64,000 nt of DNA from contig NZ_AP019797.1 of assembly GCF_009936275.1 (NCBI RefSeq), forward strand, positions 1,905,890-1,969,889, read 5' to 3'. Positions 33,804 to 42,767 of this stretch are shown here, piece after piece (position 1 is the stretch's first letter; every line of letters starts with the position of its first letter). The notes under the pieces are model-generated. The model was given only the letters and a program-made list of their open reading frames with translations. It did no database searches and was not told where the DNA came from. The position numbers and the translations under genes were made by a program. The DNA comes from Rhodothermus marinus. GTDB taxonomy: Bacteria > Bacteroidota > Rhodothermia > Rhodothermales > Rhodothermaceae.

Positions 33804-36563
33804 TTACAGATTCAGCCGTGAAGTGTCGCGCATAGGTTGGGGCATACCATCAGACGCCGGCAGGCGTGGCAGCGTGAACGAAAAGGTAGCCCCGTGACCG
33901 GGATCGCTCTCGACCCAGATACGGCCGTGGTGATGCTGCACGATGCGCTGGGCGATGGCCAGTCCCAGCCCGGTGCCCGGCGGCCGCCTGCCAGTGCTCG
34001 TGTGCACCTGCCGGAATTTATCGAAAATCGTAGCCTGATCCTCGGGGGCAATGCCCGGACCGTTGTCCTCCACGTCCACACGCACCCGGTCGGGCTCCAC
34101 CAGCAGCCGCACGGCAATGCGCCCGTCCTCCGGGTTGCAGAACTTGACGGCGTTCGAGAGCAGGTTCAACAGCACCTGCACCAGCTGATCGCGGTCGCCC
34201 AGCACGTAGCAGGGCGTCTCGGGGACAGAAACCGTCAGCGTGATTTCGTTGAACTGAACATGCGGCTGAATGGCCTCGACGGCCTCTTCGATCACTTCCT
34301 GCATGCGCACCGGCTCCAGGTTCAATTCCACGGTGCCCGACTCCAGCTTCTGGAGCGTCAGTACCTGGTTGATCAGCCGGGTCAACCGCTCGGCCTCTTT
34401 GATGATGATGCCCAGAAACTCCTGGCGTTGCGCTTCGGGCAGATTCGGATTGGCGTGCATGATCTCGCTGAAAGCCCGGATCGAAGTCAGCGGCGTGCGC
34501 AGCTCGTGGGTGATCGTCGAGATGAACTCGTCTTTGAGCCGGTCCAGTTCTTTGAGGCGCTCGTTGGCCGCCTGCAGCTCGCGCGTGGCCCGTTCCAGCT
34601 CGGCCGACTTCCGTTCCAGTTCGTGGCTGTAGGCGATCACCTGCTGCGTCTCGTCTAGAATGTCCATGACCTCACGCAGGCTCAGCGGCTCCTCCTTGAC
34701 CACCGAAGCGATCAGCACCCGGGCCGAGGCCGATCCGATGGCACCGGCCAGTAGTCGCTCGGCGTGCTGCACCACCTCGGCCGTTGCGGTCACCGTACCC
34801 CCACCCTGCGCCAGTACCGGACGCAGCGCTTCGTCCGCCTGCTTTTTGCCCAGAAACCGCCGCAACAGCTGTTGCAGATCCGACACGTAGGCGGTCCCGC
34901 GCCAGGTGGCCTCGCCCGGCCGCCCCGACAGGCGAAACACGTCCACGAACGCCCGCGCCTGCAGCAGCTCCTCCACGCGCTGCTGCGTGAACAGCGACAC
35001 GCCCACGTACAGCCCCGCATTGAACAGCAGGCTCCAGAAGAGCGCATGCGAGATCGGATCGAAGCCTTCCAGTCCGAACAATTGGTACGGACGCAGCCAG
35101 CCGACGCCCCATGGACCGTTTTCGATGAACGAGACCGGCAACAGGCCGGCGTCGACCAGCGACGGCAGCGGGAGCGTGTAGCCCCAGATCAAAAAGCCGG
35201 CGATCAGCCCGCAGAGCGCGCCGGCCCGCGTGCCACGCCGCCAGTACATCCCTCCCAGTATCGCCGGCGCAAACTGCGCGACCGCGGCAAAGGAAATCAG
35301 CCCGATCGAAACCAGCGCATAGGCATGCGCAATGGCGTGGAAGTACAGATAGCTCAGCAACAGCACCAGGACTATCCCTCCCCGACGAATGCCCAGCAGC
35401 AGCCCGGTGAGCCGTCCACGTTGCGCCAGCCTCAGAAAGCGAATGCGCAGCAGGATGGGCATGATCAGATCGTTGCTGATCATAGTGCTGAGCGCCACGG
35501 TGGCCACGATGACCATGCTGGTGGCCGCCGAAAAGCCGCCGATGAAGGCCAGCAGCGCCAGCAGCTCCTGCCCGTGCGCCAGGGGAATCGCCAGCACGAA
35601 CATGTCGGCATCGACCTGACCGCCCGGAAAGGCCATCAATCCGGCCAGCGCAATGGGCAACACGAACAGGTTGATCAGCCACAGATACAGCGGGAACAGC
35701 CAGATCGCCTTGCGCAGGTGGCGCTCGTCCACGTTCTCGACGACGGCCACCTGGAACTGGCGGGGCAGAAATAGAATGGCCAGCATGGCCAGCAGCGTCA
35801 TCCAGAACCACTGACCGTAGGCGCCCGGCCCGAGCGCCTCTTCCATGGTCAGCAGCCGGCGGAACTCCGGGCGGGCCAGCGCGCGGCCAAACAGATCGGC
35901 CGGTCCGTCGTAGAGCCCGAACGTCACAAACAGACCGACCGCCACAAATGCCGGGAGCTTCACCAGCGACTCGAAGGCGATGGCCGCTACCAGCCCTTCG
36001 TGACGCTCGGTGGCGTCCAGATGGCGCGTCCCGAACAGAATCGAAAACAAGGCCAGCGCCAGCGTCACGTACAGTGCCGTGTCGTCCAGCAGGCTTTCGG
36101 TCGGAGTCGGGGTGGGACGCCCGCTGAGCACTTGAAAGCTGACGGAAATGGCCTTGAGCTGAAGCGCGATGTAGGGCACGCCGCCGGTGACGGCGATCAC
36201 GGTCACCAGGGCGGCCAGACCGCTGCTTTTGCCGTAGCGCGAGGCCACAAAGTCGGCGATCGAAGTGATCCGGTACACCTTGCTGATCCGGATCATCTTT
36301 CGCAGCACCATCCACCAGAGCACGGCCGTCAGCGTGGGCCCCAGATAGATGGGCAGATACCCCACACCACTGCTGGCCGCCCGTCCCACGCTCCCGTAAA
36401 ACGTCCATGCCGTGCAGTAGACGGCCAGCGAGAGCGCATAGATGTACGGGCTGCTGATGATGCTTCGGCCCTGCTCGGCCCGCCGATCGCCATACGTGGC
36501 AATGGCGAACAGCAGGCCGATGTACAGCAGCGCGATGAGGAAGATGAAGCCGCCCTGGAGCAT
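33804..36563 (-). CDS. SLC5 symporter-STAC-histidine kinase (CrbS-like acetate sensor)
   Basis: A 919-residue membrane sensor. Residues 1-530 form a 12 to 13-helix sodium:solute symporter domain (ALSLAVYCTAWTFYGSVG, then IGGFSAATSMVIVATVALST). Residues about 555-620 match a STAC linker domain. A coiled coil (645-680) leads to the DHp domain with H686 in ITHELRTPLTSIRAFSE and an intact HATPase (NLLSNAVKF, DVEDNGPGIAPED, GTGLGLAIAQRIVQHHHG). The architecture is that of CrbS, which senses acetate or couples its transport to signalling and controls acs. It lies three bases after a small membrane protein gene and six before the receiver gene. Acetate as ligand is inferred. Confidence 0.93.
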   Translation of the reverse strand: MLQGGFIFLIALLYIGLLFAIATYGDRRAEQGRSIISSPYIYALSLAVYCTAWTFYGSVGRAASSGVGYLPIYLGPTLTAVLWWMVLRKMIRISKVYRITSIADFVASRYGKSSGLAALVTVIAVTGGVPYIALQLKAISVSFQVLSGRPTPTPTESLLDDTALYVTLALALFSILFGTRHLDATERHEGLVAAIAFESLVKLPAFVAVGLFVTFGLYDGPADLFGRALARPEFRRLLTMEEALGPGAYGQWFWMTLLAMLAILFLPRQFQVAVVENVDERHLRKAIWLFPLYLWLINLFVLPIALAGLMAFPGGQVDADMFVLAIPLAHGQELLALLAFIGGFSAATSMVIVATVALSTMISNDLIMPILLRIRFLRLAQRGRLTGLLLGIRRGGIVLVLLLSYLYFHAIAHAYALVSIGLISFAAVAQFAPAILGGMYWRRGTRAGALCGLIAGFLIWGYTLPLPSLVDAGLLPVSFIENGPWGVGWLRPYQLFGLEGFDPISHALFWSLLFNAGLYVGVSLFTQQRVEELLQARAFVDVFRLSGRPGEATWRGTAYVSDLQQLLRRFLGKKQADEALRPVLAQGGGTVTATAEVVQHAERLLAGAIGSASARVLIASVVKEEPLSLREVMDILDETQQVIAYSHELERKSAELERATRELQAANERLKELDRLKDEFISTITHELRTPLTSIRAFSEIMHANPNLPEAQRQEFLGIIIKEAERLTRLINQVLTLQKLESGTVELNLEPVRMQEVIEEAVEAIQPHVQFNEITLTVSVPETPCYVLGDRDQLVQVLLNLLSNAVKFCNPEDGRIAVRLLVEPDRVRVDVEDNGPGIAPEDQATIFDKFRQVHTSTGRRPPGTGLGLAIAQRIVQHHHGRIWVESDPGHGATFSFTLPRLPASDGMPQPMRDTSRLNL

Positions 36564-36566
36564 GGC

Positions 36567-36773
36567 TCAGGGATTTTCCTCCGGCGGGGTCGTCCGACGT
36601 CGCTCCATCAGCCAGATGAGCAGGCCGATCACCAGGGCCCACACGCCGTAAAGGTACACGTACAGCACGGGCATCCCCAGCAGCAGACGCTCCCGGCTGA
36701 AGAGGGACAGCAGCGGAAAGTTCATCAGCAGCAGGCCCAGCACAAAGAGGGCCACGAGGCGCGCGCGTGTCAT
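36567..36773 (-). CDS. Small two-helix membrane protein in CrbS-like operon
   Basis: A 68-residue protein beginning MTRARLVALFVLGLLLMNF, with two hydrophobic helices (about 5-25 and 30-55, the second GMPVLYVYLYGVWALVIGLL) and a charged tail. ATG 36773 overlaps the arsR stop as ATGA, and only three bases separate its stop from the sensor kinase start. Small proteins of this kind are commonly seen in front of SLC5-kinase genes and may assist the transporter domain; function is not established. Confidence 0.8.
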   Translation of the reverse strand: MTRARLVALFVLGLLLMNFPLLSLFSRERLLLGMPVLYVYLYGVWALVIGLLIWLMERRRTTPPEENP

Positions 36774-37102
36774 GGCGGTGTTCCGTCCGGTGGAGCTTCC
36801 AGGCTCCGGCACAGCAGCAGGAACAGTCCGGCCAGCGAAGGATCGGCCAGCCGGTAGCGCACATGCACTCCGTCACGGCGCCGCTGCACCAGTCCTTCGC
36901 GGGCCAGCTGGTTCAGGTGCTTGCTCACGTTCGGCTGCCGCAGGCCCAGCGCATCGACCATCTCCTGGACGCTCAGCTCGCCGTGCGTGCGCAGCAGATT
37001 CAGCAGTCGCAACCGTACCGGATCGCCCAGCACCCGTAACCGGCGTGCGGCCGGTTCCAGCAGGGTTTCGGGCACCAGCGGTGCCTGTTCGACCACGCCC
37101 AT
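36770..37102 (-). CDS. ArsR-type winged-helix transcriptional regulator
   Basis: A 110-residue regulator with the ArsR winged helix: RRLRVLGDPVRLRLLNLLR, recognition region VQEMVDALGLRQPNVSKHLNQLAREGLV, and wing RRDGVHVRYRLAD. The metal-binding ELCVCDL-type cysteines are absent, so a non-metal signal is likely. ATG 37102 matches the family N-terminus; the frame extends to 37168 without family likeness. It is the first gene of the sensor operon (arsR, small membrane protein, kinase, receiver, pseudokinase) and divergent from the exonuclease gene. It may control this locus or acs, which would fit the palindrome upstream of acs. Confidence 0.9.
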   Translation of the reverse strand: MGVVEQAPLVPETLLEPAARRLRVLGDPVRLRLLNLLRTHGELSVQEMVDALGLRQPNVSKHLNQLAREGLVQRRRDGVHVRYRLADPSLAGLFLLLCRSLEAPPDGTPP

Positions 37103-37182
37103 CCCGGATTGCCTTTCAGGATTCTGCTGTTTTGTTTCTATCTTACAGCGTAACGCGCCGAAAATCAAATGCCCACGGCTTT

Positions 37183-39033
37183 ATGCCGCTGTCGGCTCGC
37201 TTCTGGAAAACCTACGCCGTGCTGGCGCTGCTGGGCCTGCTGCTGCTGGCCGCGCCCAACCTGATCTGGTGGCTGAGCGCTTCGCCCTCGGAACGGGCCT
37301 GGCTGCTGGCACGCTATCCGTTTCTGCTGGTGCTCATCGTGCTGGTGCTGGGCGGCATCTATGCGCTCTGGCTGCATGTGTACCAGACGCACGTGCGCCC
37401 GATCGCTCAGCTCACCGATGCGATCCATCAGGTACTGGATGGCCACACGCTGCCGCCCCTCCCGCAGGCCAGCACCCGCGAACTCCGAAAACTGCAGGAA
37501 GCGGTGACCGAACTGGCCCGCCGCCATCGCCTCCAGTCCATAACCCCGGCTGCCGCTCCCCTTCATCGCGAGCGCAACCTGCTGGCCACGCTGCTGGGCG
37601 AGTTGCCCGAAGCCGTGCTCGTATGTCGAACCTCCGGCCAGATCCTGCTCTATAACGAAACGGCCCGCCGCCTGCTCGAGACGCCCGAGCATCCGGGCGC
37701 CATTGGCCTGGGCCGCTCCATCTTTCACAGCCTGGATCGGGACCTGATCGTCTTCGCCCTGGACGAACTGGCCTATCGGTTGCGCCAGCAACATCCCCGT
37801 CCCACCGTCCATTTCGCCACCTGCCTGCCTTCAGGGCAACTTGTGCGCGTGCAGGCCGCCCCGATCCGCGACGAAGCGGACCGCCTGGAAACCTTCATGC
37901 TGCTCCTGCAGCCGCTCCGCTCAGAAGCCGAACCGTTCGAGATCATCCGAGGGGCCGATCTGCTGCAGGCCCTGGACCTGCAGCTCCGGGAAGCTGGCGT
38001 TTCGCTCCAGCTCGAAGGCGTCACGGGCACCCTCTGGCTCCGGGTTCGCCTGCCTGAGGCCTTCGAAGCGCTCCGGCGACTGGCCTTCGAGTTACGTCAG
38101 GAAACTTCCTGCACGCAACTACTGGCTCGCACCACCTCGGAAAATGGCCGCGTGCATCTGTGGCTTCGTCCGCTCGATGGTCACCCGCAAGCACTCGAAC
38201 GGCTGCAACCCTATGTGCAGGAACCCTCTCTGCAGGCGCTCCTTCAGGAACATCAGGCCACCCTGCAGCTCGACGGCGAGGCCCTGCGCCTGACGCTTCC
38301 GGCCTCGCCGCCCCCGCACTCGGGTGCCGCGCGGGCCTTTCTGCCCGGACCCTCGGCCGCGCGTCGTCCGATTTATGCCGATCTATCCCTGCTGGAAACC
38401 TCCGAGGCCACGCCGCTCGACGATCGCCCGCTGCGCAGCCTGATCTACACGGTCTTCGATACCGAAACCACCGGCCTGCATCCTGAGCAGGGCGACGAAA
38501 TCATCGCCATCGGTGCCGTCCGCATCGTCGGCGGCCGCATCCGCCCCGAGGAAACCTTCGACCAACTCGTCAATCCTCGTCGACCGATCTCGCTCGATTC
38601 GGTGCGCGTGCACGGCATTCAGCCCGTCCTGCTTCAGGACAAGCCACCGATCGAAGAAGTGCTCCCGCGCTTCTATCGCTTTGCCCGGGATACCGTGCTG
38701 GTGGGCCACAACGTGGCTTTCGATCTGAAATTCATCCGTCAAAAAGAAAAAGCACTGGGCCTGCACTTCGACCAGCCGGTGCTCGATACGATGTTGCTGG
38801 CGGCCGTGGTCGATCCGGAACGTCAGCATTACGGATTGGATGAGCTGGCTGCGGCTTTCGGAATCGAACCGGTGGGGCGACACTCGGCCCTGGGCGACGC
38901 GCTGATTACGGCCGAGCTGCTCCTGCGTCTGCTGCCCCTGCTTGAGCAGCGCGGCATCCACACCCTGCGCCAGGCCCGCGAGGCGATCCAGCAGTCCCGA
39001 CCGGCCCGCAACCGCTACGGGCGCATCTCCTGA
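37183..39033 (+). CDS. Membrane PAS/kinase-like protein fused to DnaQ-type 3'-5' exonuclease
   Basis: A 616-residue fusion. Two membrane helices (about 11-30 and 43-63) lead to a HAMP-like linker and a PAS-like domain (LPEAVLVCRTSGQILLYNETARRLLE, seen from about 141). Residues 250-375 are weakly like a degraded kinase ATPase region. The C-terminal 190 residues are a DEDDh exonuclease of the DnaQ/PolC type: D426 and E428 in VFDTETTG, D514 in GHNVAFDLKF, H567 and D572 in RHSALGDA. Similar exonucleases occur beside CrbS-type kinases and acetate genes in proteobacteria; their role is unknown. It is divergent from arsR and overlaps the parA-like gene tail by 19 bases. Confidence 0.85.
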   Translation: MPLSARFWKTYAVLALLGLLLLAAPNLIWWLSASPSERAWLLARYPFLLVLIVLVLGGIYALWLHVYQTHVRPIAQLTDAIHQVLDGHTLPPLPQASTRELRKLQEAVTELARRHRLQSITPAAAPLHRERNLLATLLGELPEAVLVCRTSGQILLYNETARRLLETPEHPGAIGLGRSIFHSLDRDLIVFALDELAYRLRQQHPRPTVHFATCLPSGQLVRVQAAPIRDEADRLETFMLLLQPLRSEAEPFEIIRGADLLQALDLQLREAGVSLQLEGVTGTLWLRVRLPEAFEALRRLAFELRQETSCTQLLARTTSENGRVHLWLRPLDGHPQALERLQPYVQEPSLQALLQEHQATLQLDGEALRLTLPASPPPHSGAARAFLPGPSAARRPIYADLSLLETSEATPLDDRPLRSLIYTVFDTETTGLHPEQGDEIIAIGAVRIVGGRIRPEETFDQLVNPRRPISLDSVRVHGIQPVLLQDKPPIEEVLPRFYRFARDTVLVGHNVAFDLKFIRQKEKALGLHFDQPVLDTMLLAAVVDPERQHYGLDELAAAFGIEPVGRHSALGDALITAELLLRLLPLLEQRGIHTLRQAREAIQQSRPARNRYGRIS

Positions 39034-39839
39034 AGCGGCGGGGCCGGTGCGCTCCAGTTCGGCACCGCGCCCGCTTCCCGATCCTGCAAAATGCGGCGCA
39101 TCAGTTCATCCGTGACGTTTGCGTAGTCCCGGGCTCCACGTGAGTAGGGTTCGCGCGTGAATACGGTGGACCCGTCCTCGTAGGAGCGGGCCAGCGAGGC
39201 GCTGGTGCGGATGACCGCTTCCAGGACGCGATCGCCATAACGGCGGCGCATGTAACGACGGTAGAGCTGATGGGCACGTTTGCGGGCATCCACCTGGGTA
39301 AACAGGAAAAGCGGGGGGAAAAGCGTCGGGTTGAGTTTCTCACGTACTAGGTGCACCGTCTGGGCCGTCTGCTCGGCACCGAGCACCGGCTGATACTCGG
39401 GCGTCACGGGCACGAGCACGTGTTGGCTGGCCACCAGCGCATTCAGACTGTAGACGGTAATGGCGGCGGCTGTATCGAAAATAACCACGTCATAGTCCAG
39501 CCCGCTCTGCTCGAGCGCCTCCTTGGCCCAGAGCACATCCGTGGGGCGATTGAGCTGGCGCATCACACGCGTCATCGCCGTCGAGGAAGGCAGCAGATCG
39601 AATCCCCCCACTGTATGCCGGCGTACCTCGCGCAGCGAACGCGCTGGATCGAACAGGGCCAGCACCGAATGCTCCTCAGGGGGCTCGGGCACGCCCATAA
39701 CCCGGGTCAGAAACCCCTGCGGATCCAGATCGATAACCAGCACCCGGTGGCCACTGAGCCCGAGTGCCGCTGCGATGTGGATGGCCGTCGTGGTCTTACC
39801 GGTGCCGCCCTTGTGGTTGCAGACGGTCAGAGTAATCAT
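39015..39839 (-). CDS. ParA-family ATPase (orphan)
   Basis: A 274-residue deviant Walker-type ATPase. The Walker A reads NHKGGTGKTTTAIH with the signature lysine, followed by VLVIDLDPQG and VVIFDTAAAITVY. The length and the C-terminal helices fit ParA/Soj relatives that move cargo on the nucleoid or membrane. No parB or centromere-like repeats are adjacent. I start at ATG 39839 (MITLTVCNHKGG); ATG 39845 adds two residues. Only about 30 bases separate it from the divergent lnt start. Cargo is unknown. Confidence 0.88.
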   Translation of the reverse strand: MITLTVCNHKGGTGKTTTAIHIAAALGLSGHRVLVIDLDPQGFLTRVMGVPEPPEEHSVLALFDPARSLREVRRHTVGGFDLLPSSTAMTRVMRQLNRPTDVLWAKEALEQSGLDYDVVIFDTAAAITVYSLNALVASQHVLVPVTPEYQPVLGAEQTAQTVHLVREKLNPTLFPPLFLFTQVDARKRAHQLYRRYMRRRYGDRVLEAVIRTSASLARSYEDGSTVFTREPYSRGARDYANVTDELMRRILQDREAGAVPNWSAPAPPLQEMRP

Positions 39840-39870
39840 GCGCAACCGGTTTGCTGACCTCGTTTAAGGT

Positions 39871-41376
39871 ATGCAAGTTAGCTTGCAGGCCCGCCCCTGT
39901 CAAATCCTGCGCCACCATTTCTGGACGCCGGCCGTGCTGAGCGGCCTGCTGCTGGGCCTGAGCTTTCCACCGGTGCCGCTACCGGGGCTGGTTCTGACCG
40001 CGCTGGTGCCCCTGTTGCTTGCGCTGGAGCAGACGCACACCCCGCTGCAGGCCCTGCTGGCCGGCGTGGCGGCCACGCTGCTCTGGGTCGGGCTGACGCT
40101 GCACTGGGCGCTGCGCCACGCGGTGCCCACGGCAGCTTTTGCCTCGTCGGTGGGCCTGCTGTGCCTGACGCTGCTCATGGCGGTGCCGGCGGTCATCGCC
40201 AGGGCGGTGCAGCTTCGCCGGGGACGGGCAGCCGCGCTGGCCGCGTTTGTGCTGAGCTGGATGGCACTCGAAGCGCTGCTCACCTACGGCCCGCTCCCCT
40301 TTCCCTGGTTGCAACTCGGCTATGCTACGCTGCCGCTGTCGTTCTTTCGGGGACTGATCGCTACGCTGGGCGCACCGGGCCTCTCGCTCTGGGTGCTGGG
40401 CACCAACGTACTGACCTATGCGCTACTCCGCCAGCGCAATCTAATGACAAGCCTGCTGCTGGCGAGCTGGCTGTTGCTACCGCTCGGCTTTCCCGAACCG
40501 GCATCAGATCCAGAACTCCGCACAGTACCCGTGCTGGTCGTGCAACATGGCGTACCGGCCGCCACGTGGGACCGCATGGACGGCCTGGAGCGCCTCGCGC
40601 ACCTGTTGACGTTGACCGAGACGGCGCTGGACACGGCCCGTCTGCGCCCAGCCCTGATCCTATGGCCCGAAACGGCCCTGCCCGACACCTCGGTGCTTTT
40701 TCGCCTCCGCGCGTGGGTCGCTCACCGGCGGATTCCCCTGCTGACGGGAGCCGTCGTACCCGCCGACGGTCCGGGATCTACGCGCTTTGCCTACACGAAC
40801 AGTGCATTGCTGCTGCAACCGGACCGTCCCCTCGGCCGATACGACAAGCAACGGCTGGTGCCCTTTGCCGAACAGGTCCCGCTCGTCGAGACTTTTCCGG
40901 CGCTGCAGGTGCTGGCCGTACCGGCCGGAGGGGTGGCCGGCTACCGCTCCGGCCGAACCCCCGCCCGCTTTGCGGTCGGCCCCCTGCGCCCCGGCGTACT
41001 CATCTGCTTCGAGAGCTTTTTCGGGAACCTGGCCCGACGCTCGGCCGAAGAAGGGGCGAACCTGCTGGTGGTGCTCACGCAGGACGGCTGGTGGGGACGC
41101 GGCCCGGTCTATCGACAGCACCTGCAGGCCGCGCGTCTGCGCGCCATCGAAACGGGCCGCGCCGTCGTGCAGGTCGGCGCCGACGGACTGTCGGCCCTGG
41201 TGCTGCCCTCCGGACGGATCGCTCAGGAGCTGCCGCCCCGGCGGGCCGCGATGCGCCTGTTCCTGGCACCGTTACACGAAGCGCCTACGCCCGCCGTGCG
41301 GCTCGGCGACCTCCTGACACCCACCGTCCTGCTGAGTCTTCTCCTGCTGCTGGGCTGGACCTTCCTGAAACGATGA
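39871..41376 (+). CDS. lnt: Apolipoprotein N-acyltransferase
   Basis: A 501-residue inner-membrane enzyme that adds the third acyl chain to outer-membrane lipoproteins. Six or more N-terminal membrane helices (about 18-205) precede a nitrilase-type periplasmic domain, followed by a final helix (about 482-498). The catalytic triad is E267 in LWPETALP, K326 in GRYDKQRLVPFAE and C379 in GVLICFESFFG. The stop overlaps the maf start as ATGA, so the two are translationally coupled. The window contains several lipoproteins that would be substrates. Confidence 0.94.
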   Translation: MQVSLQARPCQILRHHFWTPAVLSGLLLGLSFPPVPLPGLVLTALVPLLLALEQTHTPLQALLAGVAATLLWVGLTLHWALRHAVPTAAFASSVGLLCLTLLMAVPAVIARAVQLRRGRAAALAAFVLSWMALEALLTYGPLPFPWLQLGYATLPLSFFRGLIATLGAPGLSLWVLGTNVLTYALLRQRNLMTSLLLASWLLLPLGFPEPASDPELRTVPVLVVQHGVPAATWDRMDGLERLAHLLTLTETALDTARLRPALILWPETALPDTSVLFRLRAWVAHRRIPLLTGAVVPADGPGSTRFAYTNSALLLQPDRPLGRYDKQRLVPFAEQVPLVETFPALQVLAVPAGGVAGYRSGRTPARFAVGPLRPGVLICFESFFGNLARRSAEEGANLLVVLTQDGWWGRGPVYRQHLQAARLRAIETGRAVVQVGADGLSALVLPSGRIAQELPPRRAAMRLFLAPLHEAPTPAVRLGDLLTPTVLLSLLLLLGWTFLKR

Positions 41377-41966
41377 AACTGCGCGTACCGCTGATTCTGG
41401 CCTCCCGCTCGCCCCGGCGCCGCAAGCTGCTGGCGCAGCTCGGGCTGGACTTCGAAGTGCATCCGAGCGATCTCGACGAGAACGCCACGAACCACCGGTT
41501 GCCGGAGCAACTGGTCGAGCAACTGGCGCTGGAAAAGGCACGCGCCGTGGCCGCCCGCTTTCCCGAGGCGCTCACGCTGGGCGCCGATACGATTGTCGTG
41601 CTCGACGGCGACGTGCTCAATAAACCCGCCGACGAAGCCGAAGCCCGCGCCATGCTGCGCCGCCTGAGCGGCCGCACGCACACGGTCTACACCGGCGTGG
41701 CGCTGGTGCATCCGGCCAGCCAGCGCGAAGTCGTCGACTACGAGGCCACGCAGGTCACCTTCGCCCCGCTGACCGACGCCGAAATCGACGCCTACGTCGC
41801 CACCGGCTCACCGCTCGACAAGGCCGGCGCCTACGGCATCCAGGACGACTACGGCGCTGTCTTCATCCGCCGCATCGAGGGCGACTACTACAACGTGGTG
41901 GGGCTCCCGCTGCACCGCCTCTACCGCATGCTTCGCAACCATTTTGCCGACCTGATCGAGGACTGA
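41373..41966 (+). CDS. maf: Maf-like nucleotide pyrophosphatase
   Basis: A 197-residue Maf/Ham1-fold pyrophosphatase hydrolysing dTTP, UTP or modified nucleotides. It shows the N-terminal ILASRSPRRRKLLAQLG, catalytic LGADTIVVLDG, RLSGRTHTVYTGVAL and the C-terminal KAGAYGIQDDYGAVFI block followed by GDYYNVVGLPL. ATG 41373 overlaps the lnt stop by four bases; the longer open frame reading through lnt is an overlap artefact. Confidence 0.95.
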   Translation: MKLRVPLILASRSPRRRKLLAQLGLDFEVHPSDLDENATNHRLPEQLVEQLALEKARAVAARFPEALTLGADTIVVLDGDVLNKPADEAEARAMLRRLSGRTHTVYTGVALVHPASQREVVDYEATQVTFAPLTDAEIDAYVATGSPLDKAGAYGIQDDYGAVFIRRIEGDYYNVVGLPLHRLYRMLRNHFADLIED

Positions 41967-41969
41967 CAC

Positions 41970-42695
41970 ATGCCCTCAGCGATCCGGGTGCTTCTGATTC
42001 AGGCCCGCCGCCTTCCGGAAATCGAGCGGCAAGAACAGCAATGCTTTCTGGAATGCGGCCGCCTGCGCCCCGACCAGCTCCGCTGCGTGAACGTCACGCG
42101 CGACGCGCTCCAGCCGAATTTGCTCGACGGCATCGACGCGGTGCTGCTCGGCGGCTCCGGCGAGTTTTCCGCCACCGAGCGCTATCCCTGGACCGAATCG
42201 CTTCAGACGCTCCTTCTGGGAGCGGCCGATCGCAACCTGCCGATGTTCGGCTCCTGCTGGGGCCATCAAACGTTGGCCGTCACCTTCGGCAGCGAAGTGC
42301 GACGCGACCCGGACCAGGCCGAATTCGGCTCCGGTGAAGTGACGCTGACCGAAGCCGGTCGTCACGATCCCGTCTTTCGATACCTGCCCGCCCGCTTCCG
42401 CGTCAACATGGGCCATCGCGACCGCGTCGTGGCCCTGCCGCCCGGTGGCATCGAACTGGCCCGCAACGCCCAGCCCTTTCAGGCCTTCCGGCTGGCCGAT
42501 CGCCCGATCTACGGCACGCAGTTTCACAGCGAACTGAACGCCCGTCGCCTGCGCGAGCGCCTGCAGGCCTACCGGGATCTCTACATCGATGTGCTGGGCC
42601 CGGAAGGTTTTCGCCAGGCCATGCAGGCGGCGACCACGCCCGAGGCCGACGAACTGGTCTATCGCTTCCTGTGCACCTACACCGCCCATCGATGA
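41970..42695 (+). CDS. Class I glutamine amidotransferase-like protein
   Basis: A 241-residue GATase1-domain protein. The nucleophile elbow GSCWGHQTLAV carries the cysteine, preceded by the oxyanion strand VLLGGSGEFS, and the histidine of the triad lies in GTQFHSELNA with the glutamate two residues on. These stand-alone proteins resemble the amidotransferase half of GMP synthase but their acceptor is unknown. A further 40 residues form a C-terminal helix. It follows maf by three bases in the lnt-maf unit. Confidence 0.87.
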   Translation: MPSAIRVLLIQARRLPEIERQEQQCFLECGRLRPDQLRCVNVTRDALQPNLLDGIDAVLLGGSGEFSATERYPWTESLQTLLLGAADRNLPMFGSCWGHQTLAVTFGSEVRRDPDQAEFGSGEVTLTEAGRHDPVFRYLPARFRVNMGHRDRVVALPPGGIELARNAQPFQAFRLADRPIYGTQFHSELNARRLRERLQAYRDLYIDVLGPEGFRQAMQAATTPEADELVYRFLCTYTAHR

Positions 42696-42767
42696 AAATG
42701 CTGCAGAACGAAACTCCAGGCCCGATCTGGCATTGAGCAGCCCGCACGCTCACCCGTCGGTCGCACC

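Noticed and set aside
40161-41372. Apparent fusion of an upstream frame to Maf
   Set aside because: The extra 404 residues are an off-frame reading of lnt; Maf starts at 41373 with the ATGA overlap.
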